DNA from: Bacillus cereus ATCC 14579
GTDB lineage: Bacteria > Bacillota > Bacilli > Bacillales > Bacillaceae_G
Length of the DNA: 64,000 bases
Reading direction: 5' to 3'
NCBI RefSeq assembly: GCF_000007825.1
Contig: NC_004722.1
Coordinates: 5,244,001-5,308,000, forward strand
The first letter of the stretch is position 1, and every line of letters begins with the position of its first letter. A program made the position numbers and the translations under genes. The notes under the pieces are model-generated. The model was not told where the DNA came from and did no database searches. It saw only the letters and a list, made by a program, of their open reading frames with translations. Below are positions 55,944 to 64,000 of this stretch, piece after piece.

Positions 55944-56995
55944 ATCTTTCCTCTCCCTTCATTACGTGCTAAGTAGAGGAAGAATGGAACCCCAATTAGC
56001 GCTGTAATTGCTCCAATTGGCGTTTCAAATGGCGGGTTAATAACGCGAGATAACATATCTGCACATTCAATTAACAGCCCACCTAAGACCGCAGAACATG
56101 GAATAACCCATCTATAGTCCGAGCCTACGAGGAAACGAGTCATATGCGGAATTACAAGACCAACAAATCCAACTGATCCTGCCATGGAAACTGCGGAACC
56201 CGTTAAAACAAGAACAAGTACTGTTCCGATAAATTTAATCAATGTCGTATTTTGACCAAGTCCAATCGCAATTTCTTCACCGAAGCTCAAAATTGTAATA
56301 TATCTCGACATCATAATTGCGATAAAAAGACAAATAAGGCCAATTGGCACTAACATATTAATACTTTGCCATTTCACTCCAGCGACTCCGCCTGCATTCC
56401 ACATACTCACCTCTTGGGCAAGATTGAAATACAATGCGATTCCAGATGAAATTGCCCCTAATAAAGCACTAATAGCTGCACCTGCTAAAGCTAATTTCAC
56501 AGGTGTTAATCCACCTGGTGAAGAAGATCCAATTCCATATACAATGCTTGCACCAAACGCAGCTCCAATAAAAGATGCGATAACAAACATTAAATAAGGT
56601 GAATTAGGGAAAAATGCATACATAATTGCAATTCCAAATACAGCTCCATCTGTAATCCCCATTAACGATGGTGAAGCAAGTGGATTTCGCGTCATACCTT
56701 GCATAATTGCTCCTGATACCGCTAAAAAGGCACCTGCAACTACGCCCCCTATTGCTCTAGGCATGCGAAGCTCTTGAATTACGTTATGATGTGTAATAGA
56801 TCCATCAAACTGAAATACAGCTTGCCATACAGTCTTTAAACTAATATCTGCAGCCCCAAAAGAAATAGAAACTGCCATGCTTAAAGCTAACAAAATTGTA
56901 CCCGCTACTAAAATAATAGAAGCGATGAGCGGTCTGCTCTTAATCTCTTTACCATTCTCTTCTTGCTGTTCTATACTGCTTGCGCTCGCTTCCAT
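55940..56995 (-). CDS. Iron-siderophore ABC permease (FecCD family), first subunit
   Basis: 351 residues, first gene of the operon. A hydrophilic Ser/Glu-rich N-terminus (about 1-20) precedes about ten membrane helices. Signature blocks are IQELRMPRAIGGVVAGAFLAVSGAIMQGMTRNPLASPSLMGITDGA and VGFVGLVIPHMTRFLVGSDYRW. About 90 bases upstream is a 14-of-15 match to the Fur 7-1-7 box, so the operon should be induced by iron starvation. The set resembles B. subtilis yfiY-yfiZ-yfhA-yusV (schizokinen/arthrobactin uptake); the actual ligand is not deducible. Confidence 0.92.
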   Translation of the reverse strand: MEASASSIEQQEENGKEIKSRPLIASIILVAGTILLALSMAVSISFGAADISLKTVWQAVFQFDGSITHHNVIQELRMPRAIGGVVAGAFLAVSGAIMQGMTRNPLASPSLMGITDGAVFGIAIMYAFFPNSPYLMFVIASFIGAAFGASIVYGIGSSSPGGLTPVKLALAGAAISALLGAISSGIALYFNLAQEVSMWNAGGVAGVKWQSINMLVPIGLICLFIAIMMSRYITILSFGEEIAIGLGQNTTLIKFIGTVLVLVLTGSAVSMAGSVGFVGLVIPHMTRFLVGSDYRWVIPCSAVLGGLLIECADMLSRVINPPFETPIGAITALIGVPFFLYLARNEGRGKM

Positions 56996-57034
56996 CCCTC
57001 AACCATCCTAACCAACAACATATATTTATTGAAA

Positions 57035-57101
57035 TGAAATTTATTCTCAAATAGTAATAAAAAAATTAGGTGAATTGTTATTTCCCTGATAATGATTCTC
57101 A
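57035..57101. promoter_or_regulatory. Fur boxes upstream of the siderophore operon
   Basis: TGATAATGATTCTCA (57087-57101) matches the 7-1-7 Fur consensus TGATAATNATTATCA at 13 of 14 defined positions. A weaker site TGAAATTTATTCTCA (57035-57049) matches 11 of 14. Both lie upstream of the first permease gene. The stretch from here to 57270 shows no gene. Confidence 0.82.
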
Positions 57102-57273
57102 GAATCAGACACTTCTATTCTACCTATCGCTTTAAAAGACTGTCAACCATTATTTTGAAATATAAATTTATACAAATTGGTATTTTAATACAAAAGTTAT
57201 GTTCATCCTTTAGAAAATGTTCGTCCACACAAGAGTACTTTCGCAGAATAAATCATTCCTCTTATGGGCATAA

Positions 57274-57306
57274 AAAAAGAAGAGTAATCTTTTCACTCTT
57301 CTTTTT
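57274..57306. terminator. Terminator after yuzB
   Basis: AAAAAGAAGAGT (57274-57285) with ACTCTTCTTTTT (57295-57306). Confidence 0.85.
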
Positions 57307-57307
57307 C

Positions 57308-57532
57308 TTACTTATTTAACTTTGCTTCAATTTTCACGATTAACTCATCTTCTGTTGGAGCCGCAACTGGACGGTTATTTACAAATGCGAATGATTTTTT
57401 ACGACCAGGACCACAGTAAGACTGACATCCAACTTCAATCGTTGCACATGAATCTACTTTTTTTAACTTCGGAACTAACGTTTTAATGTTCGTTGCCTGA
57501 CAGTCATCGCACACGCGAAACTCGTTTCCCAT
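57308..57532 (-). CDS. yuzB: YuzB-like DUF1450 protein
   Basis: 74 residues with five cysteines: RVCDDCQATN (CxxC) near the N-terminus and VDSCATIEVGCQSYCGPGRKKSFAFVNNRPV in the middle. It has the shape of a small Fe-S or thioredoxin-like protein. DUF1450 members (YuzB, YneR neighbours) are uncharacterised. Lone leftward gene. Confidence 0.75.
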   Translation of the reverse strand: MGNEFRVCDDCQATNIKTLVPKLKKVDSCATIEVGCQSYCGPGRKKSFAFVNNRPVAAPTEDELIVKIEAKLNK

Positions 57533-57748
57533 TACATAACACTTCCTCTATTTTAAACTTTTCTCAAGTACATTTAAAAATAAACACTAAATGGTATTTT
57601 ACCGCTCTTTGAAGCTCGTTGCAAGTTTCCCTACAAAGCCTATTCTCTACATAATGATACATATTTATATGCTCTCCTACAGAAGCGCTCACCATTCATG
57701 GGAAAATTTTTACCTTTCATCGAAATCTACCATATTTTTAAAAGCTTT

Positions 57749-57778
57749 GTATAAAAGTTTATTTTTTTGCCCATTATA
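57749..57778 (+). promoter_or_regulatory. Forespore (sigma-F/sigma-G type) promoter of rsfA
   Basis: GTATA (57749-57753), an 18-base spacer and CATTATA (57772-57778) fit the sigma-G consensus GHATR / CATNHTA. It lies 39 bases before rsfA, which is known to be forespore-expressed in B. subtilis. The rest of the gap 57533-57816 shows nothing else. Confidence 0.65.
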
Positions 57779-57816
57779 AAAATAGGAAGTTCATAAAAAG
57801 AAAGGGAGTTGAATCT

Positions 57817-58509
57817 ATGAAAGTAAGACAAGATGCTTGGACAGATGAGGATGATTTATTACTTGCTGAAACGGTACTTCGTCATGTTAGAGAAGGAAGT
57901 ACGCAATTAAATGCATTTGAGGAAGTAGGGGATCAGTTAAATCGTACATCTGCTGCTTGTGGTTTCCGCTGGAATGCTGTTGTTCGCTATAGCTATGAAC
58001 AAGCTCTTCAACTAGCAAAAAAACATCGTAAAGATAAAATGCGTGCTGCAAGCGGTGAACAAGCGAAAAAACGTTTACTTTATACACCACCAGCTTCAGA
58101 TTCGATAACTGATTATGAAGAATTAGTACAAGAAGAATCAATCGTACAATATAAAGAAGCTATTCCATATCAAGAATCTACTGCTCCTGCTGCAAGAAGC
58201 TCTATGACAATGCAAGATGTTATTTATTTTTTACAAACAGTCGGATCTTCAAATATAAAAGTGACAGCTCTTGAAAACGAGAATACGAGATTGAAACAAG
58301 AAATTAAAGCACAAATCCTTCGGAATGAGGAACTAGAAAAGAAACTAGAAAAATTAGAAAAGCAATCTCATACTGTACAAGAAGATTACGAAACACTTAT
58401 GAACATTATGAACCGTGCTCGTAAATTGGCAGTCATGGATGACGAAGAACGTTCTCAAACATCTTTCCGAATGGACCGAAACGGTAATTTAGAAAAAATT
58501 GCAGAATAA
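57817..58509 (+). CDS. rsfA: RsfA-family prespore regulator
   Basis: 230 residues. The N-terminal Myb/SANT-like DNA-binding domain (about 1-55) contains AWTDEDDLLLAETVLRHVREG and TSAACGFRWNAVVR; the centre is polar; the C-terminal third (about 150-205) is a strong coiled coil rich in Glu/Lys/Leu. RsfA tunes sigma-F-dependent genes in the forespore. AAAGGGAG precedes the ATG. Same location as B. subtilis ywfN/rsfA, beside lipL. Confidence 0.88.
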   Translation: MKVRQDAWTDEDDLLLAETVLRHVREGSTQLNAFEEVGDQLNRTSAACGFRWNAVVRYSYEQALQLAKKHRKDKMRAASGEQAKKRLLYTPPASDSITDYEELVQEESIVQYKEAIPYQESTAPAARSSMTMQDVIYFLQTVGSSNIKVTALENENTRLKQEIKAQILRNEELEKKLEKLEKQSHTVQEDYETLMNIMNRARKLAVMDDEERSQTSFRMDRNGNLEKIAE

Positions 58510-58510
58510 G

Positions 58511-58537
58511 AAGGATGCATGCAATGCATCCTTTTTA
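58511..58537 (+). terminator. Terminator after rsfA
   Basis: AAGGATGCAT (58511-58520) with ATGCATCCTT (58524-58533), then T-rich. Confidence 0.88.
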
Positions 58538-58637
58538 TTATTTCACCTTTAATCTCCCCCTTTATATGTGAGAAAACTCCATTCTTCATTTTTTGCTATA
58601 ATAGAGATTGTCATTTTAAAGATAAGGGGTTAGTTAT

Positions 58638-59483
58638 ATGAGCAATTCCCGTTCCATTTTATCTCAGCCAGAGTGGCGCATTGTAGATCAGTCTAGTTTG
58701 GGACCAACATTCCATGCACTTCAGTCATTCGCAATGGATGACACATTATGCACAAGCATTGGAAATGGCAAGTCAGCCGCAACAATGCGTTCTTGGGTTC
58801 ATCACAATACAATTGTCCTTGGCATTCAAGATTCACGCCTTCCGCATTTAGAAGAAGGTATTTCTTTTTTAAAACAACACAACTTCAATGTTATTGTTCG
58901 TAATTCTGGCGGGCTTGCAGTCGTGCTTGATGAAGGTGTTTTAAACGTATCACTTTTATTCCAAGAAACAGAAAAAGGTATCGATATTGATCTTGGATAC
59001 GATACAATGTGGCATTTGATTAAGGAGATGTTAAAGGATTACGACGTTACTATCGAGGCAAAAGAAATTGTTGGCTCTTACTGTCCTGGTAGTTATGACT
59101 TAAGTATTCGCGATCAAAAATTCGCTGGTATTTCACAACGTCGTATTCGCGGGGGGGTCGCTGTCCAAATTTATCTCTGTGCTACCGGAAGTGGCTCTGA
59201 GCGTGCCGCACTCGTTCGTGATTTCTACAACCTAGCAATTCAAGGAGAAGAAACACGCTTTACGTACCCTGAAATTGTACCAAGTACGATGGCCTCACTC
59301 TCAGAATTACTTGGCGAAACCATTACAGTACAAGATTTAATGATGCGTCTTTTAAAAACATTGCAGCAATTCGCTCCAAAGTTAACACCATCTCAATTAA
59401 CAATAGATGAGATTCCTTTATATGAGACGAATTTACAACGTATTATTGATCGTAATAATAAAGCACTTGGCTTAGAAAAATAA
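58638..59483 (+). CDS. lipL: Octanoyl-[GcvH]:protein N-octanoyltransferase LipL
   Basis: 281-residue amidotransferase of the lipoate ligase fold (YwfL). It moves octanoyl from GcvH to E2 subunits during lipoate synthesis. Visible are [21 protein letters not shown] (equivalent of the RRxSGGG motif), the catalytic Cys in [24 protein letters not shown] with the conserved Lys, and [12 protein letters not shown]. Length and context between rsfA and pta match B. subtilis lipL. AAGGGG lies upstream. Confidence 0.92.
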
Positions 59484-59516
59484 AGACCGTCGCTATTATA
59501 GCGACGGTCTTTATTT
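59478..59516. terminator. Bidirectional terminator between lipL and pta
   Basis: A perfect 18-bp stem, 59478-59495 with 59499-59516 (core GACCGTCGCTA), three-base loop. Confidence 0.9.
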
Positions 59517-59531
59517 CAATTCATTATAGAA

Positions 59532-60503
59532 TTAAAGTGCTTGAGCTGCTGTAATTAAAGCTAACTTGTACACTTCTTCTTCGTTACATCCACGAGACAG
59601 ATCATTTACAGGCATGTTTAAGCCTTGTAAGATTGGTCCTACTGCTTCGAAGTTACCTAAACGTTGAGCGATTTTGTAGCCAATATTACCAGCTTCTAAG
59701 CTTGGGAATACGAATACGTTAGCATCACCTTTAATTGTAGAACCTGGAGCTTTTTTCTCAGCTACAGATGGTACGAATGCAGCATCGAATTGGAATTCTC
59801 CATCTAAAGTTAACTCAGGAGCCATTTCTTTTGCAATGCGAGTTGCTTCTACAACTTTTTCTGTTTCTGGAGATTTCGCAGAACCTTTTGTAGAGAAGCT
59901 TAACATAGCAACGCGTGGATCAATGCCGAATAACTCAGCAGTTTTCGCACTTTCGATACCGATTTCAGCTAAATCTTGGCTGTTTGGTGCAATGTTAATT
60001 GCGCAATCAGCGAATACATATTTCTCTTCTTCACGTACCATGATGAATACGCCAGAAGTTTTTGTAACGCCTGGTTTTGTTTTAATAATTTGAAGTGCTG
60101 GACGAACTGTATCAGCTGTAGAGTGAGCTGCACCACTTACTAAACCGTGTGCTTTGCCCATGTATACAAGCATTGTACCGAAGTAGTTTTCGTCTTTAAG
60201 GATTTTGCGAGCGTCTTCTTCAGTTGCTTTACCTTTACGGCGTTCAACGAAAGATGCTACCATTGCATCCATTTCTTCGTATGTAGCTGGGTCGTAAATA
60301 TCAACGCCTGCTAATGTTAAATTCATGCTAGCAGCTTTTGCGCTAATTTCTTCCTTATTACCAACTAAGATTGGTTTTACTAACTCTTCTTTTGCTAAAC
60401 GCTCTGCAGCGCCTAAAATTCTTTCATCAGTTCCTTCAGGAAGTACGATAGAAATGCCTTTTCCTTGAACTTTTTCTTTTACTGTTGTAAATAAGTTGCT
60501 CAC
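59532..60503 (-). CDS. pta: Phosphate acetyltransferase
   Basis: 323 residues, the short Pta form of Gram-positive bacteria. It converts acetyl-CoA and phosphate to acetyl phosphate and CoA. Family blocks are IVLPEGTDERILGAAERL, HGLVSGAAHSTADTVRPALQIIKT, SFSTKGSAKSP and FVFPSLEAGNIGYKIAQRLG. AGGAGGG precedes the start. It is divergent from hemQ, as in B. subtilis; the 255-base gap between them shows no clear cre site. Confidence 0.96.
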   Translation of the reverse strand: MSNLFTTVKEKVQGKGISIVLPEGTDERILGAAERLAKEELVKPILVGNKEEISAKAASMNLTLAGVDIYDPATYEEMDAMVASFVERRKGKATEEDARKILKDENYFGTMLVYMGKAHGLVSGAAHSTADTVRPALQIIKTKPGVTKTSGVFIMVREEEKYVFADCAINIAPNSQDLAEIGIESAKTAELFGIDPRVAMLSFSTKGSAKSPETEKVVEATRIAKEMAPELTLDGEFQFDAAFVPSVAEKKAPGSTIKGDANVFVFPSLEAGNIGYKIAQRLGNFEAVGPILQGLNMPVNDLSRGCNEEEVYKLALITAAQAL

Positions 60504-60758
60504 GAATAAACCCTCCTACATATGTTAAAAAAACTCTATCTTTAAGAATACTGCTTTTCTTCTATATTTTAAACTTATAGCTCCCAAAAAATAGATAAAA
60601 TAAAAATGATTATATTTTCATAAAATTCAGCCGTTAAATTCACCTTGCTCAAACACTTAAATGTGACAATTTTATGCGCCAAGGTTTTATATAGATGATT
60701 TTAAAACTATATATGCTATAGTTAACGTGTAAAACTATCATTAACTGAGGTGAATAGA

Positions 60759-61502
60759 ATGAGTGAAGCAACAACAACGTTAGATGGCTGGTATTGTTTA
60801 CATGATTTACGTTCTATTGATTGGGCTGCATGGAAAACATTATCTAGCGACGAACGCGGACAAGCAGTGTCTGAATTTTTAAATGTCGTTGAAAAATGGA
60901 ACGAAGTAGCTACTGCGAAAAAAGGTAGTCACGCAATGTATACAGTTGTTGGCCAAAAAGCTGATATTATGCTTATGATTTTACGTCCAACAATGGAAGA
61001 GTTAAATGAAATTGAGACAGAATTGAATAAAACAACTTTAGCTGAATATATGGTTCCTGCATATTCTTACGTATCTGTTGTTGAATTAAGCAACTACCTT
61101 CCAGCTGATGAGGATCCATACCAAAACCCGCAAATTTTAGCTCGTTTATATCCTGAATTACCGAAAGCAAATCATATTTGCTTCTATCCAATGGATAAGC
61201 GTCGCCAAGGTGATGACAACTGGTACATGCTTCCTATGGAAGAACGTAAAAAAATGATGTACAGCCATAGTAAAATTGGTCGTCAATACGCAGGTAAAGT
61301 ACGCCAAGTGATTTCAGGATCTGTTGGATTCGACGATTTCGAATGGGGCGTAACATTATTCGCTGACGATGTTCTTCAATTTAAGAAACTTATATACGAA
61401 ATGCGCTTCGATGAAGTAAGTGCTCGTTATGGTGAATTTGGAACATTCTTCGTTGGAAACATTTTACCAGACGAAAAAGTAGAGAAATTTTTACACATAT
61501 AA
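60759..61502 (+). CDS. hemQ: Coproheme decarboxylase HemQ
   Basis: 247 residues from ATG 60759 (GAGGTG upstream; the frame opens at 60750). Chlorite dismutase-family fold without the dismutase Arg. It oxidatively decarboxylates coproheme III to heme b in the Gram-positive heme pathway. The proximal His is in [18 protein letters not shown], with [13 protein letters not shown] and the key Tyr in the preceding region of the fold. Location between pta and downstream cell-wall genes matches B. subtilis ywfI. Confidence 0.94.
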
Positions 61503-61508
61503 ATGGTG

Positions 61509-61538
61509 AAAAGGAACGAAATTCGTTCCTTTTTTTAT
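61509..61538 (+). terminator. Terminator after hemQ
   Basis: AAAAGGAACGAA (61509-61520) with TTCGTTCCTTTT (61522-61533) and T-tract. Confidence 0.88.
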
Positions 61539-61701
61539 TCTTCTCTATATTTATCCTCAAAAATCTCCTTTTTTCTACACTTTTGAAGAAAAACCAACAT
61601 TTTTTCAAATTTCTTGTAAAATTGTAACCTTTTTATATGTAAAGATATGCTAAAATGATACGAGCTATATGCTAAATAACGATGCGAAGGTGATAATCTA
61701 T

Positions 61702-62973
61702 ATGAAAAAAATCTTGTCTATTTTACTATTGCTTGTATTGTCAATTTCTTCCTTAGGAGTAACAACATCCCATGCGGAAGAAAAAATACATATTGAGGCG
61801 GCGGCTGCACTTTTATTTGATGCAGATACAGGAAAAATACTTCACGAGCAAAATCCAGATGAATTGCTAGCTATTGCTAGTATGTCAAAATTAATTGTTG
61901 TTTACGCTGTTTTAGAAGCAATTAAAGAAGGAAAAATCACATGGGATACGAAAGTAAATATTTCTGATTACGCTTATGAAGTCTCTCGTAATAATGAATT
62001 CTCTAATGTACCGTTCGAAAAAGGACGTCAATATACTGTAAAAGAATTATATCATTCTATTGTTATATTCTCTGCAAATGGATCTAGTATTGCTTTAGCA
62101 GAACTTCTTGCAGGAAGTGAGAAAAACTTCTTAAATCTTGCAAATGAACATGCTAAAAAGCTAGGATTAAAGAAATATAAATTTGTAAACGCTACTGGCT
62201 TAAATAACGCTGACTTAAAAGGAAAACATCCTGAGGGTACTGATCCAAATGCAGAAAACTCTATGTCAGCTCGTGATATGGGTATGCTTTCAAAAGCAAT
62301 GATTACAAAGTATCCAGAAATGCTAGAGGATACAAAACAAAGATTTAGAAACTTCCCAGACAATCACCCAAAACCAATTCGTATGGAAAACTGGAATTGG
62401 ATGTTACCAGGAGCTGCTTTCGCTTATGAAGGTACTGATGGTTTAAAAACCGGAAGTTCTGATACAGCTGGATACGGATTTACCATTACTGCTAAACGTG
62501 GTGATGTACGTCTTATCTCGGTTATTATTAAAACAAAATCAATGGATGAACGTTTCACGGAATCTCGTGAATTAATCGAATATGGATTTAATAACTTTGA
62601 AAAACAAAAACTAAAAGTTAATAAAAACAATACAATCTCTGTAGTAAAAGGGAAAGAAGACCAAGTAACTGTTGCACCCGAAAAAGAAATAACAGTAATT
62701 GCGAAAAAAGGTAGCAAAGAGCCTTATAAAATTGGAACTGAATTAGATAAATCTCTTTCTGAAGATGGACATTTAGTTGCCCCTATTAAGAAAGATACCA
62801 AAGTAGGCTCAATTACTTTAGAATCAACTGATAAATATGGTTTCTTAGACGGTAGTAAAAGTATGAAAGTTACTGCAAAAACGACAGAGGAAGTTGAAAA
62901 AGCAAATTGGTTTGTGTTAACAATGCGCTCTATTGGTGATTTCTTCTCAAACTTATGGTCTAAAATTTTTTAA
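61702..62973 (+). CDS. D-alanyl-D-alanine carboxypeptidase (S11, PBP5 type)
   Basis: 423 residues from ATG 61702 (AAGGTGA upstream). Signal peptide to about residue 24 (TTSHA). Catalytic motifs: SxxK as IASMSKLIVVYA, SxN as VIFSANGSSIALAE, and KTG as TDGLKTGSSDTAGYG. A C-terminal PBP5-like beta domain follows (about 280-395), then an amphipathic helix (NWFVLTMRSIGDFFSNLWSKIF) that would attach it to the outer membrane leaflet. It trims pentapeptide stems. It is a DacA-like paralogue; the housekeeping dacA is normally elsewhere. Confidence 0.92.
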   Translation: MKKILSILLLLVLSISSLGVTTSHAEEKIHIEAAAALLFDADTGKILHEQNPDELLAIASMSKLIVVYAVLEAIKEGKITWDTKVNISDYAYEVSRNNEFSNVPFEKGRQYTVKELYHSIVIFSANGSSIALAELLAGSEKNFLNLANEHAKKLGLKKYKFVNATGLNNADLKGKHPEGTDPNAENSMSARDMGMLSKAMITKYPEMLEDTKQRFRNFPDNHPKPIRMENWNWMLPGAAFAYEGTDGLKTGSSDTAGYGFTITAKRGDVRLISVIIKTKSMDERFTESRELIEYGFNNFEKQKLKVNKNNTISVVKGKEDQVTVAPEKEITVIAKKGSKEPYKIGTELDKSLSEDGHLVAPIKKDTKVGSITLESTDKYGFLDGSKSMKVTAKTTEEVEKANWFVLTMRSIGDFFSNLWSKIF

Positions 62974-62976
62974 TAA

Positions 62977-63004
62977 AAAAGCTGGCTCACGCTAGCTTTT
63001 TTTA
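62977..63004 (+). terminator. Terminator after the D,D-carboxypeptidase gene
   Basis: AAAAGCTGGC (62977-62986) with GCTAGCTTTT (62991-63000), one G-T pair, followed by T-tract. Confidence 0.8.
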
Positions 63005-63100
63005 TTTTCCACTCTCAATGTAAAACTTCGTTTGGTTGTCATATCTGAGTCCTTTTTCTCATACGTATGAACTAGTAATTGTTACACACTTCATCTAGAG

Positions 63101-63251
63101 ATAAAGTGAAACTTTAATCAGTGGGGGAATCCCCCGCTGATTATTAGTTGAACCAATCGGGCGTTTACGGGCAGTTTGATCTCCCATCTAATTTCTTTAC
63201 TTCAACCAAATTTTAGGGCAGGAGTCTTACTGCCCGTTAATGCGGGATAAA
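63101..63251. mobile_element. bcr1-like repeat, copy 2 (151 bp)
   Basis: Flanked by ATAAA at both ends (63101-63105 and 63247-63251). It shares with copy 1 (10811-10965) the blocks GTGAAACTTTAATCAG, GGGG/CCCC hairpin, GCTGATTATTAGTTGAACCAA, TCGGGC, TTTACGGGCAG, and CTTACTGCCCGTTAA. It occupies the space directly upstream of cwlJ, ending 41 bases before its start. Confidence 0.75.
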
Positions 63252-63292
63252 CCTCTTTCCAAAAGGTATTACAAAAAGAGAGGTGACACATA

Positions 63293-63715
63293 ATGGGCGT
63301 TATTGCTTATAACGAAGAAGATGTAAAGTTGTTGGCTAGACTGATGCGTGCTGAAGCCGAAGGAGAAGGGCAACAAGGAATGTTAATGGTCGGAAACGTT
63401 GGAGTAAATCGTGTCCGCGGAAATTGTTTAGATTTTAGAAAAATACGTAATTTACGTCAAATGGTTTATCAAAATCCTGGTGGTTTTGAGGCAACACAAA
63501 AAGGGTATTTTTATCAAAGAGCCAGGGAACAAGATATCGCTTTAGCAAGGCGAACTATTCAAGGACAACGTTTTTGGCCCGCTAACTTTGCCTTATGGTT
63601 CTTTAGACCTGAAGGTCCTTGTCCGCCAACTTGGTATAACCAACAAAACTCTGGTCGCTTCAAAAAGCACTGCTTCTTCCAACCATCTGGCGAAGACTGC
63701 CCTAGCGTATATTAA
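63293..63715 (+). CDS. cwlJ: Spore cortex-lytic enzyme CwlJ
   Basis: 140 residues, a hydrolase_2 (SleB C-terminal type) domain: LLARLMRAEAEGEGQQGMLMVGNVGVNRVR (with the catalytic Glu), and PANFALWFFRPEGPCPPTWY near the end. No signal peptide, as in other CwlJ proteins, which sit in the spore coat. It degrades cortex during germination triggered by Ca-dipicolinate. AGAGAGGTG precedes the ATG. It lies 27 bases before gerQ, its known partner. Confidence 0.94.
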   Translation: MGVIAYNEEDVKLLARLMRAEAEGEGQQGMLMVGNVGVNRVRGNCLDFRKIRNLRQMVYQNPGGFEATQKGYFYQRAREQDIALARRTIQGQRFWPANFALWFFRPEGPCPPTWYNQQNSGRFKKHCFFQPSGEDCPSVY

Positions 63716-63742
63716 GAGATGAAAATGAGGAGGGATTTTTGA

Positions 63743-64000
63743 ATGGCACAGCAACAAAATCCGTACTATGGAACAGGTTTTTATCAACCATCTGGAACTT
63801 ATGTACAACCGCAACAAATGACTCAACAACAGCAGCAAGCGATGCAACAACAAACAGCTCAAGCTGCGCAAGCTCAATATGCAATTTCTCAAGGCATGTT
63901 ACCTCTAGAGCAATCCTATATTGAAAATATCCTTCGTTTAAACAAAGGTAAGCAAGCTACAGTTGTAATGACTTATGAACGTGGCAGTTCCCTTGGTACA
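63743..64000 (+). CDS. gerQ: Spore coat protein GerQ (5' part, cut by window end)
   Basis: At least 86 codons, continuing beyond the window. Starts MAQQQNPYYGTGFYQPSG, with a Gln-rich N-terminal region, then LEQSYIENILRLNKGKQATVVMTYERG, the conserved GerQ domain. GAGGAGGG precedes the ATG. GerQ is needed to place CwlJ in the coat, and its Lys/Gln residues are cross-linked by transglutaminase. Co-transcribed with cwlJ. Confidence 0.93.
   Translation, partial: MAQQQNPYYGTGFYQPSGTYVQPQQMTQQQQQAMQQQTAQAAQAQYAISQGMLPLEQSYIENILRLNKGKQATVVMTYERGSSLGT

Noticed and set aside
60504..60758. CcpA cre site controlling pta
   Set aside because: No sequence in the pta-hemQ gap matched the cre consensus well enough.
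1..64000. tRNA, rRNA, prophage or intact insertion sequence
   Set aside because: No rRNA or tRNA-like sequence, transposase or integrase frame was seen; the only mobile-type DNA is the short bcr-like repeats.

Overview
This is a chromosomal window from a Bacillus cereus-group bacterium (B. cereus, B. thuringiensis or a close relative). Three things support this. The DNA is AT-rich and the gene order follows the B. subtilis 'yw' region closely (ywjG-pyrG-rpoE, ywjE-uvsE, argS-ywiB, speB-speE, pbpG-ywhD-ywhC-ywhB-ywfO, rsfA, lipL, pta, hemQ, cwlJ-gerQ). It carries the plcR-papR-nprB quorum-sensing and protease locus, which is restricted to this group. It also has bcr-type intergenic repeats. 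PlcR is full length, unlike the truncated allele known from B. anthracis. All identifications come from reading the sequence; no database search was possible.

Layout. 1-3.1 kb: ywjG, pyrG with a complete reiterative-transcription attenuator, and rpoE. 3.3-10.8 kb: a leftward beta-oxidation operon (fadF, thl, hbd and two acyl-CoA dehydrogenases) with a TetR-family regulator at its end and a FadR-like operator over its promoter. 10.8-16.1 kb: a bcr1-like repeat, cardiolipin synthase, UV endonuclease, and a membrane PAS-GGDEF-EAL protein with a frameshift. 16.1-19.1 kb: papR, plcR and the neutral protease gene nprB, with consensus PlcR boxes. 19.1-22.6 kb: a yvfRSTU-like ABC transporter and two-component system whose response regulator is broken. 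22.7-33.7 kb: a second methionine aminopeptidase, a gene-free stretch with a possible small RNA, and a giant LPXTG adhesin (about 3,130 residues, 20 Cna-B repeats) interrupted by a one-base deletion in a poly-A run. 34-37.6 kb: a secreted M28 aminopeptidase and a small secreted protein, both behind PlcR-box-like sites, then a sigma-Y-like ECF operon. 37.7-47.8 kb: argS, ywiB, an MccF-like peptidase, a PTS IIC-like permease, polyamine synthesis (speE-speB), a MerR-MFS pair and a GDPD phosphodiesterase, separated by dispersed repeats. 47.9-57.5 kb: pbpG, ywhD, ywhC, ywhB, ywfO and a Fur-box-controlled siderophore ABC operon with a frameshifted binding protein. 57.5-64 kb: yuzB, rsfA with a forespore-type promoter, lipL, pta, hemQ, a D,D-carboxypeptidase, cwlJ and the start of gerQ.

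How it works together. The densest biology is the PlcR circuit. PapR is secreted and matured, probably by the neighbouring NprB, and then re-imported to activate PlcR at palindromes before papR, between plcR and nprB, and plausibly before the M28 aminopeptidase and the small secreted protein. The PapR C-terminus reads KDLPFEY, which differs from the pherotypes I remember.

A caution for every user of this annotation: at least six genes carry one-base indels and one carries a 22-bp tandem duplication. Several of these genes are otherwise intact and conserved. Either the assembly has indel errors, or the strain has an unusual load of frameshifts.
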